Below are positions 1 through 10,096 of a DNA stretch of 64,000 bases, piece by piece. The translations under genes and the position numbers were made by a program. Below the pieces are notes generated by a model, which worked only from the letters and a program-made list of their open reading frames with translations, searched no databases and was not told the DNA's origin. Position 1 is the stretch's first letter, and every line of letters begins with the position of its first letter. The stretch lies in the NCBI GenBank assembly GCA_027945135.1, contig CP116038.1, positions 310,001-374,000 on the forward strand, in the 5' to 3' direction. Source of the stretch: Candidatus Phytoplasma oryzae. GTDB taxonomy: Bacteria > Bacillota_I > Bacilli_A > Acholeplasmatales > Acholeplasmataceae.

Positions 1-954
1 CAAATTAATATTGAAAATTATCAAAATTCTCTTCTAGGGTCAGAAATAGATAAAATGAATGACGATTTGTTATATCAAAAATCTTTAAATATTAATGTTT
101 TTGCTAAATTAACCCCAGAAAATAAATCTAGAATTGTATCTCTTTTTAGAAAAAAAGGTTATATAGTCGGATTTATGGGAGATGGTATTAATGATGCTCC
201 AGCTATGCAATCTTCTAATTTAGCTATTTCAGTAGAAGCTGGAGTTGATATAGCTAAAGAAACATCAGATGTTATTTTATTAGATAAAAACTTAAAAGCT
301 ATAATAAATGGTATTTTAGAGGGTAGAAGAATTTATAATAATATAATGAAATATATTAATTTTACTTTATCTTCTAATTTTAGTAATGTTTTAAGTATTT
401 TATTAGCTTCTTTTTATTTGCCTTTTATTCCTTTGTTGCATATACAAATTTTATTTTTAAATCTTATTTATGATTTAATTTGTGTATCTTTACCTTTCGA
501 TAATGTAGATTCAATTTATTTAAAAAAATCTGGTAAATGGGATTTTAAAAAAATTATTAATTTTATGTTAACATTTGGATTTATAGCTTTAATATTTGAT
601 ATTTTATTTTGGTTAACCTTATATAATTTCATTTCTAAAAATAGTACTTTTTTTCAATCAAGTTGGTTTATTTTTTCATTATGGACTCAAATTATAAATA
701 TTTTTGTATTGAGAACAGAAAAAATATTTACAAAAAGTAAAATTTCAATATCATTATTATCTTCTGTTATATTTTCTTTTATTATAACTTTTTTAATTTT
801 TTATATTCCTTATATTTCAAAATTTTTATATTTTACTAATCCTTTTAAAAATAAAAGTTATATTTTATTATTGTTTTTTTATAGTATTTCTTATTTTGTT
901 GTATTAATAAAAACAAAAAGTTTGTTTATAAAAAAAAATAAACAATTATTATAA
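1..954 (+). CDS. mgtA: Magnesium-translocating P-type ATPase, C-terminal part (5' end outside window)
   Basis: The frame is open from base 1, so this is the 3' part of a longer gene; 317 codons are visible. The visible part holds the end of the cytoplasmic P-domain with the hinge motif GDGINDAPA (visible residues 60-68), preceded by the conserved stretch FAKLTPENK, and then about six hydrophobic segments of the C-terminal membrane domain. The stretches NFSNVLSIL and LPFDNVD are characteristic of MgtA/MgtB Mg2+ importers rather than Ca2+ pumps. The family couples ATP hydrolysis to Mg2+ movement across the cell membrane. The phosphorylated DKTGT motif must lie upstream of the window. The ATG at 55 is internal. 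Substrate assignment is by family resemblance. Confidence 0.87.
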   Translation, partial: QINIENYQNSLLGSEIDKMNDDLLYQKSLNINVFAKLTPENKSRIVSLFRKKGYIVGFMGDGINDAPAMQSSNLAISVEAGVDIAKETSDVILLDKNLKAIINGILEGRRIYNNIMKYINFTLSSNFSNVLSILLASFYLPFIPLLHIQILFLNLIYDLICVSLPFDNVDSIYLKKSGKWDFKKIINFMLTFGFIALIFDILFWLTLYNFISKNSTFFQSSWFIFSLWTQIINIFVLRTEKIFTKSKISISLLSSVIFSFIITFLIFYIPYISKFLYFTNPFKNKSYILLLFFYSISYFVVLIKTKSLFIKKNKQLL

Positions 955-1038
955 AAAATAATAATAAAGTTTTTATTTTTTATTAAATCAATATTTTATT
1001 AATAATTTTAAAATATAAAATAGGGATAAAATTAATTT

Positions 1039-1803
1039 ATGAATATCATATTAAAAATATTTTTATATATTATAATTTTAATTTTATTTGGTTATATTTC
1101 ATTATGTATTTTTTTTAGTAATTATGAATTAATCAAAATATTTTATTCACTTTTTATAGGATGTTTTTTTGTTTATTTTTTGAAAAATAATTTTATCAAA
1201 TTATTCAATATAGAAATACAAAAATTTTTAGATTTTAATTTTTATACATCTTTATTAACTTTTATTTTTCTTTTTCCTGTTATCATTAAAGCGCCTTACT
1301 TGAGGTATCACCTACAAAATTTTTCGAAATTATGGAATAAAAATAAAATTTTTTATATGGGAAACAAAAATACTCAAAAAAATATTATAGAATCAGTTAT
1401 AGAAATTTCTAAAATGAAAATTGGCGCTTTAATTACTATTGAAAAATATAATTCTTTAGAACAATATGCTCAAAAATCTATTTTAATTGATGGAATAGTT
1501 TCTAAAGAATTGTTAATAAATATTTTTTTACCTAATTCTCCATTACATGATGGAGCTGTTATTATAAGAGGAGATAAGATACTTTCCGCAGGTGCTTATT
1601 TTATTCTTTCTGAAAAACAAAATTTTACAAAAACAACAGGTTCCAGACATAGAGCAGCTTTAGGTATTAGTGAAAATAGCGATAGTATGAGTATTATTGT
1701 CTCTGAAGAAACTGGAAAAATATCTATAGCTTTTGAAGGAATTATTTTAAAAATGAATGATAAAAACCAAATTCAAGAATATTTATCAATGTTTATGATT
1801 TAA
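1039..1803 (+). CDS. dacA: Membrane-bound diadenylate cyclase (CdaA/DacA type)
   Basis: Makes the second messenger c-di-AMP from two ATP. The N-terminal ~85 residues contain three hydrophobic segments (about 6-24, 33-50, 63-84), followed by a DisA_N-type cyclase domain with the two diagnostic motifs: DGA (171-173, in LHDGAVIIRGD) and GSRHRAA (201-207). Length 254 aa is close to the usual 260-280 of CdaA. An AGGG-like ribosome-binding site lies about 15 nt before the ATG. The partners found next to cdaA in Bacillus (ybbR/cdaR, glmM) are absent. c-di-AMP typically controls potassium and osmolyte transport in Firmicutes; the target here is unknown. Confidence 0.92.
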   Translation: MNIILKIFLYIIILILFGYISLCIFFSNYELIKIFYSLFIGCFFVYFLKNNFIKLFNIEIQKFLDFNFYTSLLTFIFLFPVIIKAPYLRYHLQNFSKLWNKNKIFYMGNKNTQKNIIESVIEISKMKIGALITIEKYNSLEQYAQKSILIDGIVSKELLINIFLPNSPLHDGAVIIRGDKILSAGAYFILSEKQNFTKTTGSRHRAALGISENSDSMSIIVSEETGKISIAFEGIILKMNDKNQIQEYLSMFMI

Positions 1804-1919
1804 AATTATTTAAATAATGATGAATTATAATATTTAATTTTTAAATTTAAATATATTTTTAAAAAATATTTATTTTTTATAATAAAATTGCAATTGCAAT
1901 ATAAAAAAAGGTTTAAAAA

Positions 1920-3650
1920 ATGTCTTATGTAGCTTTATATAGAAAATATAGACCTCAAAATTTTTCAGATATGATAGGTCAAAATGTTATAATTCAAACT
2001 TTGAAAAATTCTGTTCAATATGATAAAATACACCATTGTTATTTATTTAGCGGAGATAAAGGAGTAGGAAAAACTACTTTAGCCAAAATTTTAGTCAAAA
2101 ATATCAATTGTATTTCTCATGAAAAAGAGGATTGTTGTAATAAATGCGAATCTTGTTTAATCATTAATAATAAAAATAATTTAGATATAATTGAAATTGA
2201 TGGAGCTACTTATAGTGGAGTAGATGAAATAAGAGAACTAAAAAACAAAGCTCAATATAAACCGAGTTTTTTAAAATATAAAATTTATATTATTGATGAA
2301 GTACATGTTTTATCTCATAATGCTTTTAATGCTTTGTTAAAAATATTAGAAGATCCACCTGCTAATATTATTTTTATATTAATTACAAGTGAATTAAGAA
2401 AAATTCCCAAAACTATTATTTCGAGAACTCAACATTTTAATTTAAAAAATATTTCTCAAGAAAATATTAAAAAAAAACTAAATTATATTATTAATCAAGA
2501 AAAAATTTTTATTGAAGAAAATGCTCTAGATATGATATCTTTTTATGCTAATGGCAGTTTGAGAGATGCTTTGAATTTATTAGATCAAATTAATTCTTTT
2601 AAACAAAATAATTTTATTCAAAAAAAAGATATTGAAGAGATTTTAGGAGTAGTTTCTAAAGAAAAAATAGAATATTTAACAAATTATTTTTTAAAAAAAG
2701 AAGTAGTACACATAATAAATGCTTTGGAAGGATTATTGAAATTAGAGAATATTAATTTGAATATTTTTATAAATGATTTTATTGAATTTTGCCAAGAAAA
2801 AATGATTGATTATTTTAAAAATAAAAATGATCAAAAAAATTTTTTTTATTATTTATTAACTAAACAAAAAGAAAAATTTTTTCAAATATTATTTCAACTT
2901 CAACAAAATTTAATTAATTCTAGACAAAAAAAGAATTTAATTATAATTAGTTTTTTAGAAATACATCAATTTTTTGAAAATAAAAAAGAAATTTTGAATA
3001 AAGAAGATGATGATGAAAATAAATTGATTTATGATAAAGATTATAATATAAAAAAAGAAAATTATATTCAAAATAAAGAAAAATATAAGAAAAACAAAAT
3101 AATAAAAACAAAATTTTTAAAAGATTTTGATAAAAATGAAGATAGTTTTATTAAATATTTAAAAAGAATTTTTTTATATTCTGATGAAAAAACAAAAGAT
3201 ATAATTTATAAAGGTTGGTTTAAATTAAAAAATTTTCCTCAAAAAGATTTGGCTATTGCAGCAAATTTTTTATATAAAACCAAGTTATTAATGATAAGTT
3301 ATAATAAAGAAATGTTATTATCTTGTGATAGTGAAGACGATTATAAAAGATTATTGAATAACTATATTAGAAATAAAATAAAGTTAATTTTAAATTCTAA
3401 AAAAGAATTAATTAAAGATTATTTTGTTATTTTAAAAAAAGATTGGGAAGAAACTTTATGTTCTATTTATACTAAATTCAAACAAACTAAAGATATAAAA
3501 GATTTAGATTTTTCAAGTTTTAACACTATTTTTTATGAACAAAATTCTGTTTTAAATATAGAACAAAACCAAAATACGATAGTTAAAATAGCAAGAGATT
3601 TTTTTGGTTTTGATAAAGTAGAAATTGTAAATTCAAATGAGGAAAAATAA
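1920..3650 (+). CDS. dnaX: DNA polymerase III subunit gamma/tau (clamp loader)
   Basis: AAA+ ATPase of the clamp loader that opens and loads the beta sliding clamp. Visible motifs: Walker A GDKGVGKTT (45-53), a zinc-binding cysteine cluster (Cys64, 72/73, 76, 79), Walker B IIDEVH (124-129) and a sensor-1/SRT stretch near residue 165. The C-terminal ~220 residues are lysine-rich and poorly conserved, as usual for the tau region. An AAGG ribosome-binding site is about 9 nt upstream. The stop overlaps the ATG of ybaB by one base (TAATG), so the pair is translationally coupled. The delta' partner is holB at 38387-39400. Confidence 0.95.
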   Translation: MSYVALYRKYRPQNFSDMIGQNVIIQTLKNSVQYDKIHHCYLFSGDKGVGKTTLAKILVKNINCISHEKEDCCNKCESCLIINNKNNLDIIEIDGATYSGVDEIRELKNKAQYKPSFLKYKIYIIDEVHVLSHNAFNALLKILEDPPANIIFILITSELRKIPKTIISRTQHFNLKNISQENIKKKLNYIINQEKIFIEENALDMISFYANGSLRDALNLLDQINSFKQNNFIQKKDIEEILGVVSKEKIEYLTNYFLKKEVVHIINALEGLLKLENINLNIFINDFIEFCQEKMIDYFKNKNDQKNFFYYLLTKQKEKFFQILFQLQQNLINSRQKKNLIIISFLEIHQFFENKKEILNKEDDDENKLIYDKDYNIKKENYIQNKEKYKKNKIIKTKFLKDFDKNEDSFIKYLKRIFLYSDEKTKDIIYKGWFKLKNFPQKDLAIAANFLYKTKLLMISYNKEMLLSCDSEDDYKRLLNNYIRNKIKLILNSKKELIKDYFVILKKDWEETLCSIYTKFKQTKDIKDLDFSSFNTIFYEQNSVLNIEQNQNTIVKIARDFFGFDKVEIVNSNEEK

Positions 3651-3949
3651 TGAAATTTTCTAACAAAGATGTAGATATTTTTATGAAAATAAAAAAAATT
3701 CAAGAAAAAATTGAAAATGCTCAAAAAAAATTAGAATTAAAAGAATTCACTTCACAAATAGGAGATATTTTAATAGTAATGCAAGGAACTAAACAAATAA
3801 TAGATATTCAAATTAAAAATATAGAAGCTTTAAATAATTTAGATTTAATTCAAGAATGTCTTTTATTATCTTTTAATGATGTATTACAACAAGTAGAAAA
3901 AGCTTCTCAAGAATTATTTATAGAAGCATCAAAAGAATATGAAATATAA
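3650..3949 (+). CDS. ybaB: Nucleoid-associated protein, YbaB/EbfC family
   Basis: A 99-residue DNA-binding nucleoid protein, the usual family length, with a basic helical N-terminus and a beta-rich core (DILIVMQGTKQIIDIQIK) typical of YbaB. It overlaps the dnaX stop by one base, and a GAGG ribosome-binding site lies inside the dnaX end. The dnaX-ybaB order is widely conserved in Firmicutes; the third member, recR, is missing here. Role: a dimer that binds and bridges DNA and may modulate repair or transcription. Confidence 0.88.
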   Translation: MKFSNKDVDIFMKIKKIQEKIENAQKKLELKEFTSQIGDILIVMQGTKQIIDIQIKNIEALNNLDLIQECLLLSFNDVLQQVEKASQELFIEASKEYEI

Positions 3950-3994
3950 ATATATTTAAATTTATTTTTTTGATTTTTATTATTTAAATATATT
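3949..3994 (+). terminator. Stem-loop after ybaB (possible terminator)
   Basis: A perfect 13-bp inverted repeat (arms 3949-3961 and 3982-3994) begins at the ybaB stop codon, with a T-rich loop. It contains only A-T pairs and lacks a clear T-run on the 3' side, so terminator function is uncertain. Confidence 0.3.
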
Positions 3995-4093
3995 AAAATA
4001 AGTGTAAATAAATTTCAAAAAATTAATAATTTATCAAAAAATAATTTATTTAATTTATTTTTTATTTTATGAAAGGTTAATAAATTTAAAAAA

Positions 4094-4639
4094 ATGAAAA
4101 AATCTATTTTTGAAAAATCTATGTTAGATCTTTCATATGAAATTTTAAAAAAAAATAAAAAACCTATGTCTATTTATAAATTAATAAATAAAGTTTTTAA
4201 AATTAAAAAAATTAATTCTCAAGATAAACAAAAAATTTCTCAATTATACTTAGATATAGTTTTAAGTGGTTCTTTTGTTTTTCATGGTAATAATCTATGG
4301 AGTATTAAAGAAGGTTATTTAAATTTTTGGGATAGAGATTATTTTAGTCATACAGAAGATGAAAATAATAATTATTTTAAACAAGAACAAGAAGAAATAG
4401 AAAAAAAAATTTTTAATTTTGATGATTTTGTATTAAAGAAAAACGAAATAGAAGAAAATTCAGAAGAAGAAAAAGATAATGATTTAATAGAAGAAGATGT
4501 ATATTCTGTTCTTAATTTATCAAATGATGAAATTAAAAAAAAATTTACTTTTTCAAATGAAGACGAAGAAGAAAATGATAAAGAAGATAATATTGATAAT
4601 ATAGAAGATTATGAGTTTTTAGATGATGAAAATAAATAA
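4094..4639 (+). CDS. rpoE: RNA polymerase delta subunit
   Basis: Delta subunit of Firmicutes-type RNA polymerase, which displaces nucleic acid from the enzyme and speeds recycling. The N-terminal ~90 residues match the HARE-HTH fold (SIFEKSMLDLSYEILKKNKKPM, then FHGNNLWSIKEGY around 60-72). The rest is low-complexity and strongly acidic (Glu/Asp runs), the hallmark of delta. In Bacillus rpoE lies directly before pyrG; here pssA and psd are inserted between them. A GAAAGG ribosome-binding site precedes the ATG. Confidence 0.9.
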   Translation: MKKSIFEKSMLDLSYEILKKNKKPMSIYKLINKVFKIKKINSQDKQKISQLYLDIVLSGSFVFHGNNLWSIKEGYLNFWDRDYFSHTEDENNNYFKQEQEEIEKKIFNFDDFVLKKNEIEENSEEEKDNDLIEEDVYSVLNLSNDEIKKKFTFSNEDEEENDKEDNIDNIEDYEFLDDENK

Positions 4640-4706
4640 TTATTTCATTTGAATAATTCAAAAAAATATTTTTTTAAATTTATATATTTATCAAAAGAGG
4701 TTTTGA

Positions 4707-5447
4707 ATGTTTTTAGGATTATACAATTATACTGTTTTTTTAACTTATTTAAATTTATTAAGTGGTTTTATAGGGATCATAAGTTTATCTATTAATCATT
4801 CTCATTTTAACTATGCTTCTATATTTTTATTAATATCAGGTATTTTAGATATGTTTGATGGTTTAGTGAGTCGTTGCAAAAAAAAACGTTCTATTCAAGA
4901 GAAAAAATATGGCGTTCAAATAGATTCTTTGGCTGATATAATTAGTTTTGGTCTTTTACCTATTTTAATCGGTTGGTCTATTTTCAAACAAGAATATATA
5001 AATATAAATAATAATAAAAATTTTATTTTATTATTTAGAAATTATTTATCAATATTACAATTATTTTTTATTTTTTTTTGTAGTTTATATCTTCTTGCTG
5101 TTTTAATCAGATTAGCACATTTTAATGTTATTGTTGATATTTTTAAAAAAAAAAATGATTATTATATAGGTATTCCAGTTACATTTTCTTCTATTATTTT
5201 CCCTTTTTTAGTTTTATTACAAAATGTTTCGAAAAAATATTATAATTCAAAAGATTATTTTTTATTTTTAAATTATTATTTTAATATTTTTCCTATAATT
5301 TATCTTTTATTTATATTTTTATTATCTTTTTTATTTATTTTTGACAAAATTAAAATCCCTAAAAAAAAAAATATTTTTTTTATTTTTGGATTATCAATAA
5401 TTTTTTTAACATTAATTTGTACCATTTACTATTTTATAAAATTTTAA
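4707..5447 (+). CDS. pssA: CDP-diacylglycerol-serine O-phosphatidyltransferase
   Basis: Integral membrane enzyme that joins CDP-diacylglycerol and serine to give phosphatidylserine. The CDP-alcohol phosphotransferase signature is complete: Asp48, Asp51-Gly52, Arg56, Gly69, Asp73 and Asp77 in the D-x2-D-G-x2-S-R...G-x3-D-x3-D pattern. Several hydrophobic helices follow. Length 246 aa fits the family. An AAGAGG ribosome-binding site lies before the ATG. The next gene, psd, decarboxylates the product, so together they make phosphatidylethanolamine. Confidence 0.9.
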   Translation: MFLGLYNYTVFLTYLNLLSGFIGIISLSINHSHFNYASIFLLISGILDMFDGLVSRCKKKRSIQEKKYGVQIDSLADIISFGLLPILIGWSIFKQEYININNNKNFILLFRNYLSILQLFFIFFCSLYLLAVLIRLAHFNVIVDIFKKKNDYYIGIPVTFSSIIFPFLVLLQNVSKKYYNSKDYFLFLNYYFNIFPIIYLLFIFLLSFLFIFDKIKIPKKKNIFFIFGLSIIFLTLICTIYYFIKF

Positions 5448-5479
5448 TATTTGAATTTAAAAAATAAGGATTAAATGAA

Positions 5480-6388
5480 ATGAAAATATATTCAAAAATA
5501 AATAAAAAAATAGATAAAAAAATAAAAAAACAAAATATTTTTTCCAATTTAAAATTTTTTAATAACAAAAAATTTTGTTTATACTATAATTTAAATAAAA
5601 ATCTTATTAAAAGAATATTACTAAAATTTTTTACTTCTAAATTTTTTGCTCATATAATGAGTCTATATTTTAAATCTTTTTTATCTAAAATACATATAAA
5701 TAAAATCATTAAAAAAAATAAAATTAATTTAAAATTATTTAAAAAAAGAAAATTTAATTCTTATAATGATTTTTTTACAAGAGAATATAAAAAAATTTCT
5801 TTTGATCCAAAAAAAGAACATTTTATAAGTCCTTGTGATGGTTTAATTAGTATTTATCCTATTAATAATAGGAGTGTATATACTATTAAAAATACAAAAT
5901 ATAATATAAGTGATCTTTTATGTAATGATAAATTATCTAAAGAATATATAAACGGAAATATAATTATTTTAAGATTAAGGCCTTCCGATTATCATCGTTA
6001 TATTTTTATAGATAAAGGAACTAGATTTAATCAAACTCAAAAAATAAAAGGTAGATTACATACTATTAGACCTATAGCATTTAAATATTTTAATGTTTTT
6101 AAAGAAAATAGTAGAGAATATAATATTTTGGAAACAGAAAATTTTGGAAAAATTATTCAAATGGAAGTAGGAGCTTTGTTAGTAGGCAAAATACATAATT
6201 ATCCAATAACTAATTTTTTAAAAGGTCAAGAAAAAGGTTTTTTTTCTTTTGGTGGTTCTACAATTGTTTTGTTAGTAAAAAAAGAAATAATTTATTTTAA
6301 TGAAAAAATTTTAAAAAATACATTTTTAAACATAGAAACTGAAATTAAATTAGGAGAAAAAATAGGAACTAAAAAAATTATTTGTTAG
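5480..6388 (+). CDS. psd: Phosphatidylserine decarboxylase proenzyme
   Basis: Pyruvoyl enzyme that converts phosphatidylserine to phosphatidylethanolamine at the membrane. The self-cleavage motif is GGST (258-261); Ser260 would become the pyruvoyl group of the alpha chain. Candidate catalytic partners Asp120 (in SPCDG) and His172 (in SDYHRY) are in the expected order. The strongly basic first ~95 residues contain a hydrophobic stretch and probably anchor the protein. Length 302 aa is normal for the ~300-residue class. It follows pssA after 32 nt, consistent with one transcript. Confidence 0.93.
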   Translation: MKIYSKINKKIDKKIKKQNIFSNLKFFNNKKFCLYYNLNKNLIKRILLKFFTSKFFAHIMSLYFKSFLSKIHINKIIKKNKINLKLFKKRKFNSYNDFFTREYKKISFDPKKEHFISPCDGLISIYPINNRSVYTIKNTKYNISDLLCNDKLSKEYINGNIIILRLRPSDYHRYIFIDKGTRFNQTQKIKGRLHTIRPIAFKYFNVFKENSREYNILETENFGKIIQMEVGALLVGKIHNYPITNFLKGQEKGFFSFGGSTIVLLVKKEIIYFNEKILKNTFLNIETEIKLGEKIGTKKIIC

Positions 6389-6401
6389 TTTTTTTTTTTA
6401 A

Positions 6402-8064
<1,663 letters not shown>

Positions 8065-8066
<2 letters not shown>

Positions 8067-8099
8067 AAAAAATATGCTTAATAAGAAGCATATTTTTTT
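8065..8099. terminator. Bidirectional rho-independent terminator between pyrG and imp
   Basis: The stem AATATGCTT/AAGCATATT (8071-8079 and 8086-8094), extended by A/T pairs, has a 6-nt loop and is flanked by an A-run on the left and a T-run on the right. It can therefore stop both pyrG (+) and imp (-), whose genes converge here. Confidence 0.88.
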
Positions 8100-8162
8100 G
8101 CTTTTTTTTTAAAAAAAAAGAAATATTTATAATAAAAAAATAAACTAAATTATATTATAATT

Positions 8163-8651
8163 TTAAGCAATTTTACGATCTGCTTTTAATGCAGTAAAAG
8201 CCGAGTCTAAATCGTTTTGTTTTGCAGCGTCATTGAAACTTGTTACAAAGTCACTTGCTGCATATGATGATCCTTCTTTAACTTCAACATTTTTGATTTT
8301 ACCACTTAAATCACTAAATTTTTTTATTGTTTCTGCTTTTATTTTTGAATCGTCTTTAGTTTTATCATTAAATTTTTCAATATTTTTAACAAAATCATCT
8401 ATTTTTTTAACAGTATCATCACGCATTTTTTTAGCTTTATTACTATCAGCTGCGTTTGTTGCATCAGCAGCTACAAATTTTAAATCTTCTGCATATTTAT
8501 TTATAGATTCTTTATCAAAAACAATTTGATTAAAAGGCCACCATTTAAAAAAATAAGCTAATATTCCTAACAATATTAATGCTGCTGCGATCGAAGATCC
8601 AACAATAATCATCTTACCTTTTTTTGTGTACAAAAAATTTTCATTTTGCAT
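8163..8651 (-). CDS. imp: Immunodominant membrane protein Imp
   Basis: Major surface protein of phytoplasmas. The 162 residues comprise a short cytoplasmic N-terminus (about 1-14), one membrane helix (about 15-37, ending in the KWWPFN stretch) and a soluble, lysine- and alanine-rich extracellular domain. It has no cleavage site or lipobox, which fits the Imp class (single N-terminal membrane span) rather than Amp or IdpA. Context supports the call: pyrG on one side and dnaD-rnc on the other is the described imp neighbourhood. Imp of related phytoplasmas has been reported to bind plant actin. The GGAGGA ribosome-binding site is unusually far (about 15 nt) from the ATG. G+C is visibly higher than in neighbours, consistent with high expression. 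Confidence 0.9.
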   Translation of the reverse strand: MQNENFLYTKKGKMIIVGSSIAAALILLGILAYFFKWWPFNQIVFDKESINKYAEDLKFVAADATNAADSNKAKKMRDDTVKKIDDFVKNIEKFNDKTKDDSKIKAETIKKFSDLSGKIKNVEVKEGSSYAASDFVTSFNDAAKQNDLDSAFTALKADRKIA

Positions 8652-8737
8652 AATATATTTCTATTTTCCTCCTATATGAATACTTTGTATTTATTATTTT
8701 ACCATTAAATCTTATTTAACAAAGATTCAATATCATA

Positions 8738-8746
8738 ATTATAACA
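8738..8746 (-). promoter_or_regulatory. Extended -10 promoter of imp
   Basis: On the minus strand the sequence reads TGTTATAAT, a consensus extended -10 (TGnTATAAT), about 87 nt before the imp ATG. No good -35 is visible, which an extended -10 can tolerate. The same 9-mer recurs in front of other accessory genes in this window. Confidence 0.6.
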
Positions 8747-8781
8747 TAATTTAATAATTCAATTAAAAAACATTACACAAA

Positions 8782-9399
8782 TTACTTGATTTTTTTAAAA
8801 ATTTTATAAAGCATTTCATCAGATTGAAAATCTTTCTCTAATAATTCATCTTTTGATTTTTTTTTTTGATTTAAAATAGTTTCTATATAATTTAAAGATT
8901 TTTTATTAAATAAAAAAGATTTTTGTATTGATTCTTGAATATCTTTATGAGAATATTTTTTTTCTAAATACCAATTTTTGACTATTTCTAATTCAAAATT
9001 TGTTAAAATATTTCCTTTTAATTGTTCTAATTCTTCTATAGTTTCTTTAATAAAATTTTCATTTTTTTCTTTTGTTATTTTTTTTTTTTGAAATAAAAAT
9101 TCTTCTAATTGGAAAAAAGTATTATCTAAATTTAATATTTCCATTAATTTATCATTTTTTTTTTGTTGTTTTATAATAAAAAAGTTTTTTTTCATTAAAC
9201 TTTCTAAAATATTTTCAATTTCATTTTTAGAAAAATTAGTTTTTTCTGCTAAAAATAAAGAAGAAAAATACTCTTTTTCATTATTAAACAATAAAAGTAA
9301 AATAGCTAATTCTGTTATTTCTAAATTTAAATTTTTATATTCTTTAACTAATATTTTTTCTATATTTAAATAACCTTTGTCATAAAGTATTTTTAACAT
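8782..9399 (-). CDS. dnaD: DnaD-like replication initiation protein
   Basis: The protein has an N-terminal winged-helix-like region (about 1-95) and a C-terminal DnaD/DnaB2 domain (about 125-185: ELEQLKGNILTNFELEIVKNW, ending with a YIETIL motif). In low-G+C Gram-positives DnaD acts with DnaB and DnaI to remodel the origin and load the helicase. Its ATG lies inside the end of rnc (20-nt overlap) with an AGAGG ribosome-binding site about 7 nt upstream, so it is probably translated together with rnc. Sequence conservation is weak outside the C-terminal domain. Confidence 0.78.
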   Translation of the reverse strand: MLKILYDKGYLNIEKILVKEYKNLNLEITELAILLLLFNNEKEYFSSLFLAEKTNFSKNEIENILESLMKKNFFIIKQQKKNDKLMEILNLDNTFFQLEEFLFQKKKITKEKNENFIKETIEELEQLKGNILTNFELEIVKNWYLEKKYSHKDIQESIQKSFLFNKKSLNYIETILNQKKKSKDELLEKDFQSDEMLYKIFKKIK

Positions 9400-10084
9400 T
9401 TTTTTGACCTCTTTCGGAAAAAATATTTTTTAGAGCTTTTTCAGCAGCTTTTTGTTCAGCAGCTTTTTTAGTTTTACCTAATCCCCTTCCTAAACATTTA
9501 TTTTCCAAATAAACTTCAGCTAAAAATTTTTTTTCGTGTGCTAATCCTTTTTCAGATATTATTTTATAACAAATATTTTTTTTTTCAGTTTGTACTAATT
9601 CTTGTAGTTTAGTTTTAAAATCTATAATATTAATAGTTTTTTTTAAACAAGGCAAAATTATGTGATAAAAAACTCTTTCTACTTCTGAATAACCTAAATC
9701 TAAATAAATAGCTCCAAAAAGAGCTTCAAAAGCATCTGCTATAATAGAATAATTATAAATATATCTTTTTTTTTCTCCTTTTCCTAATAAAATATAATCT
9801 TTTAATTTAATTTCTCTAGCATAAATTAATAAAGATTCCACACAAACTGCTTGAGCTCTTTTTTTAGTCATAATGCCTTCGTTATCTTGATTTTTTTTAT
9901 ATAAATAACTAGCCATTAAAAAATTAATTATAGCATCTCCTAAAAATTCTAATCTTTCATTATCTCTATTTTTAAAATTTTTTTCATTTGCATAAGAACT
10001 ATGTGTTAAAGCGCTAATATAAAAATCTATATTTTTTGGTTTAATATCTAATTTTGAAAATAAATATTTTATACATTTATTCAT
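9380..10084 (-). CDS. rnc: Ribonuclease III
   Basis: Double-strand-specific endoribonuclease for rRNA and mRNA processing. The catalytic signature NERLEFLGDA (42-51) and the second acidic cluster DAFEALFGAIYLD (about 118-130) are intact. A double-stranded RNA-binding domain occupies about 157-226 with the conserved KKAAEQKAAEKAL end. The 234-aa length is normal. It follows plsX after 12 nt, and its end overlaps dnaD by 20 nt; plsX-rnc linkage is common in Firmicutes. Confidence 0.95.
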   Translation of the reverse strand: MNKCIKYLFSKLDIKPKNIDFYISALTHSSYANEKNFKNRDNERLEFLGDAIINFLMASYLYKKNQDNEGIMTKKRAQAVCVESLLIYAREIKLKDYILLGKGEKKRYIYNYSIIADAFEALFGAIYLDLGYSEVERVFYHIILPCLKKTINIIDFKTKLQELVQTEKKNICYKIISEKGLAHEKKFLAEVYLENKCLGRGLGKTKKAAEQKAAEKALKNIFSERGQKNVKNTL

Positions 10085-10096
10085 TCTTTTATTATT

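Noticed and set aside
8233-8529. A 98-codon frame on the + strand opposite imp
   Set aside because: Antisense of imp, whose topology, context and promoter are clear. The hydrophobic look of the product comes from the complement of Lys/Asp codons.
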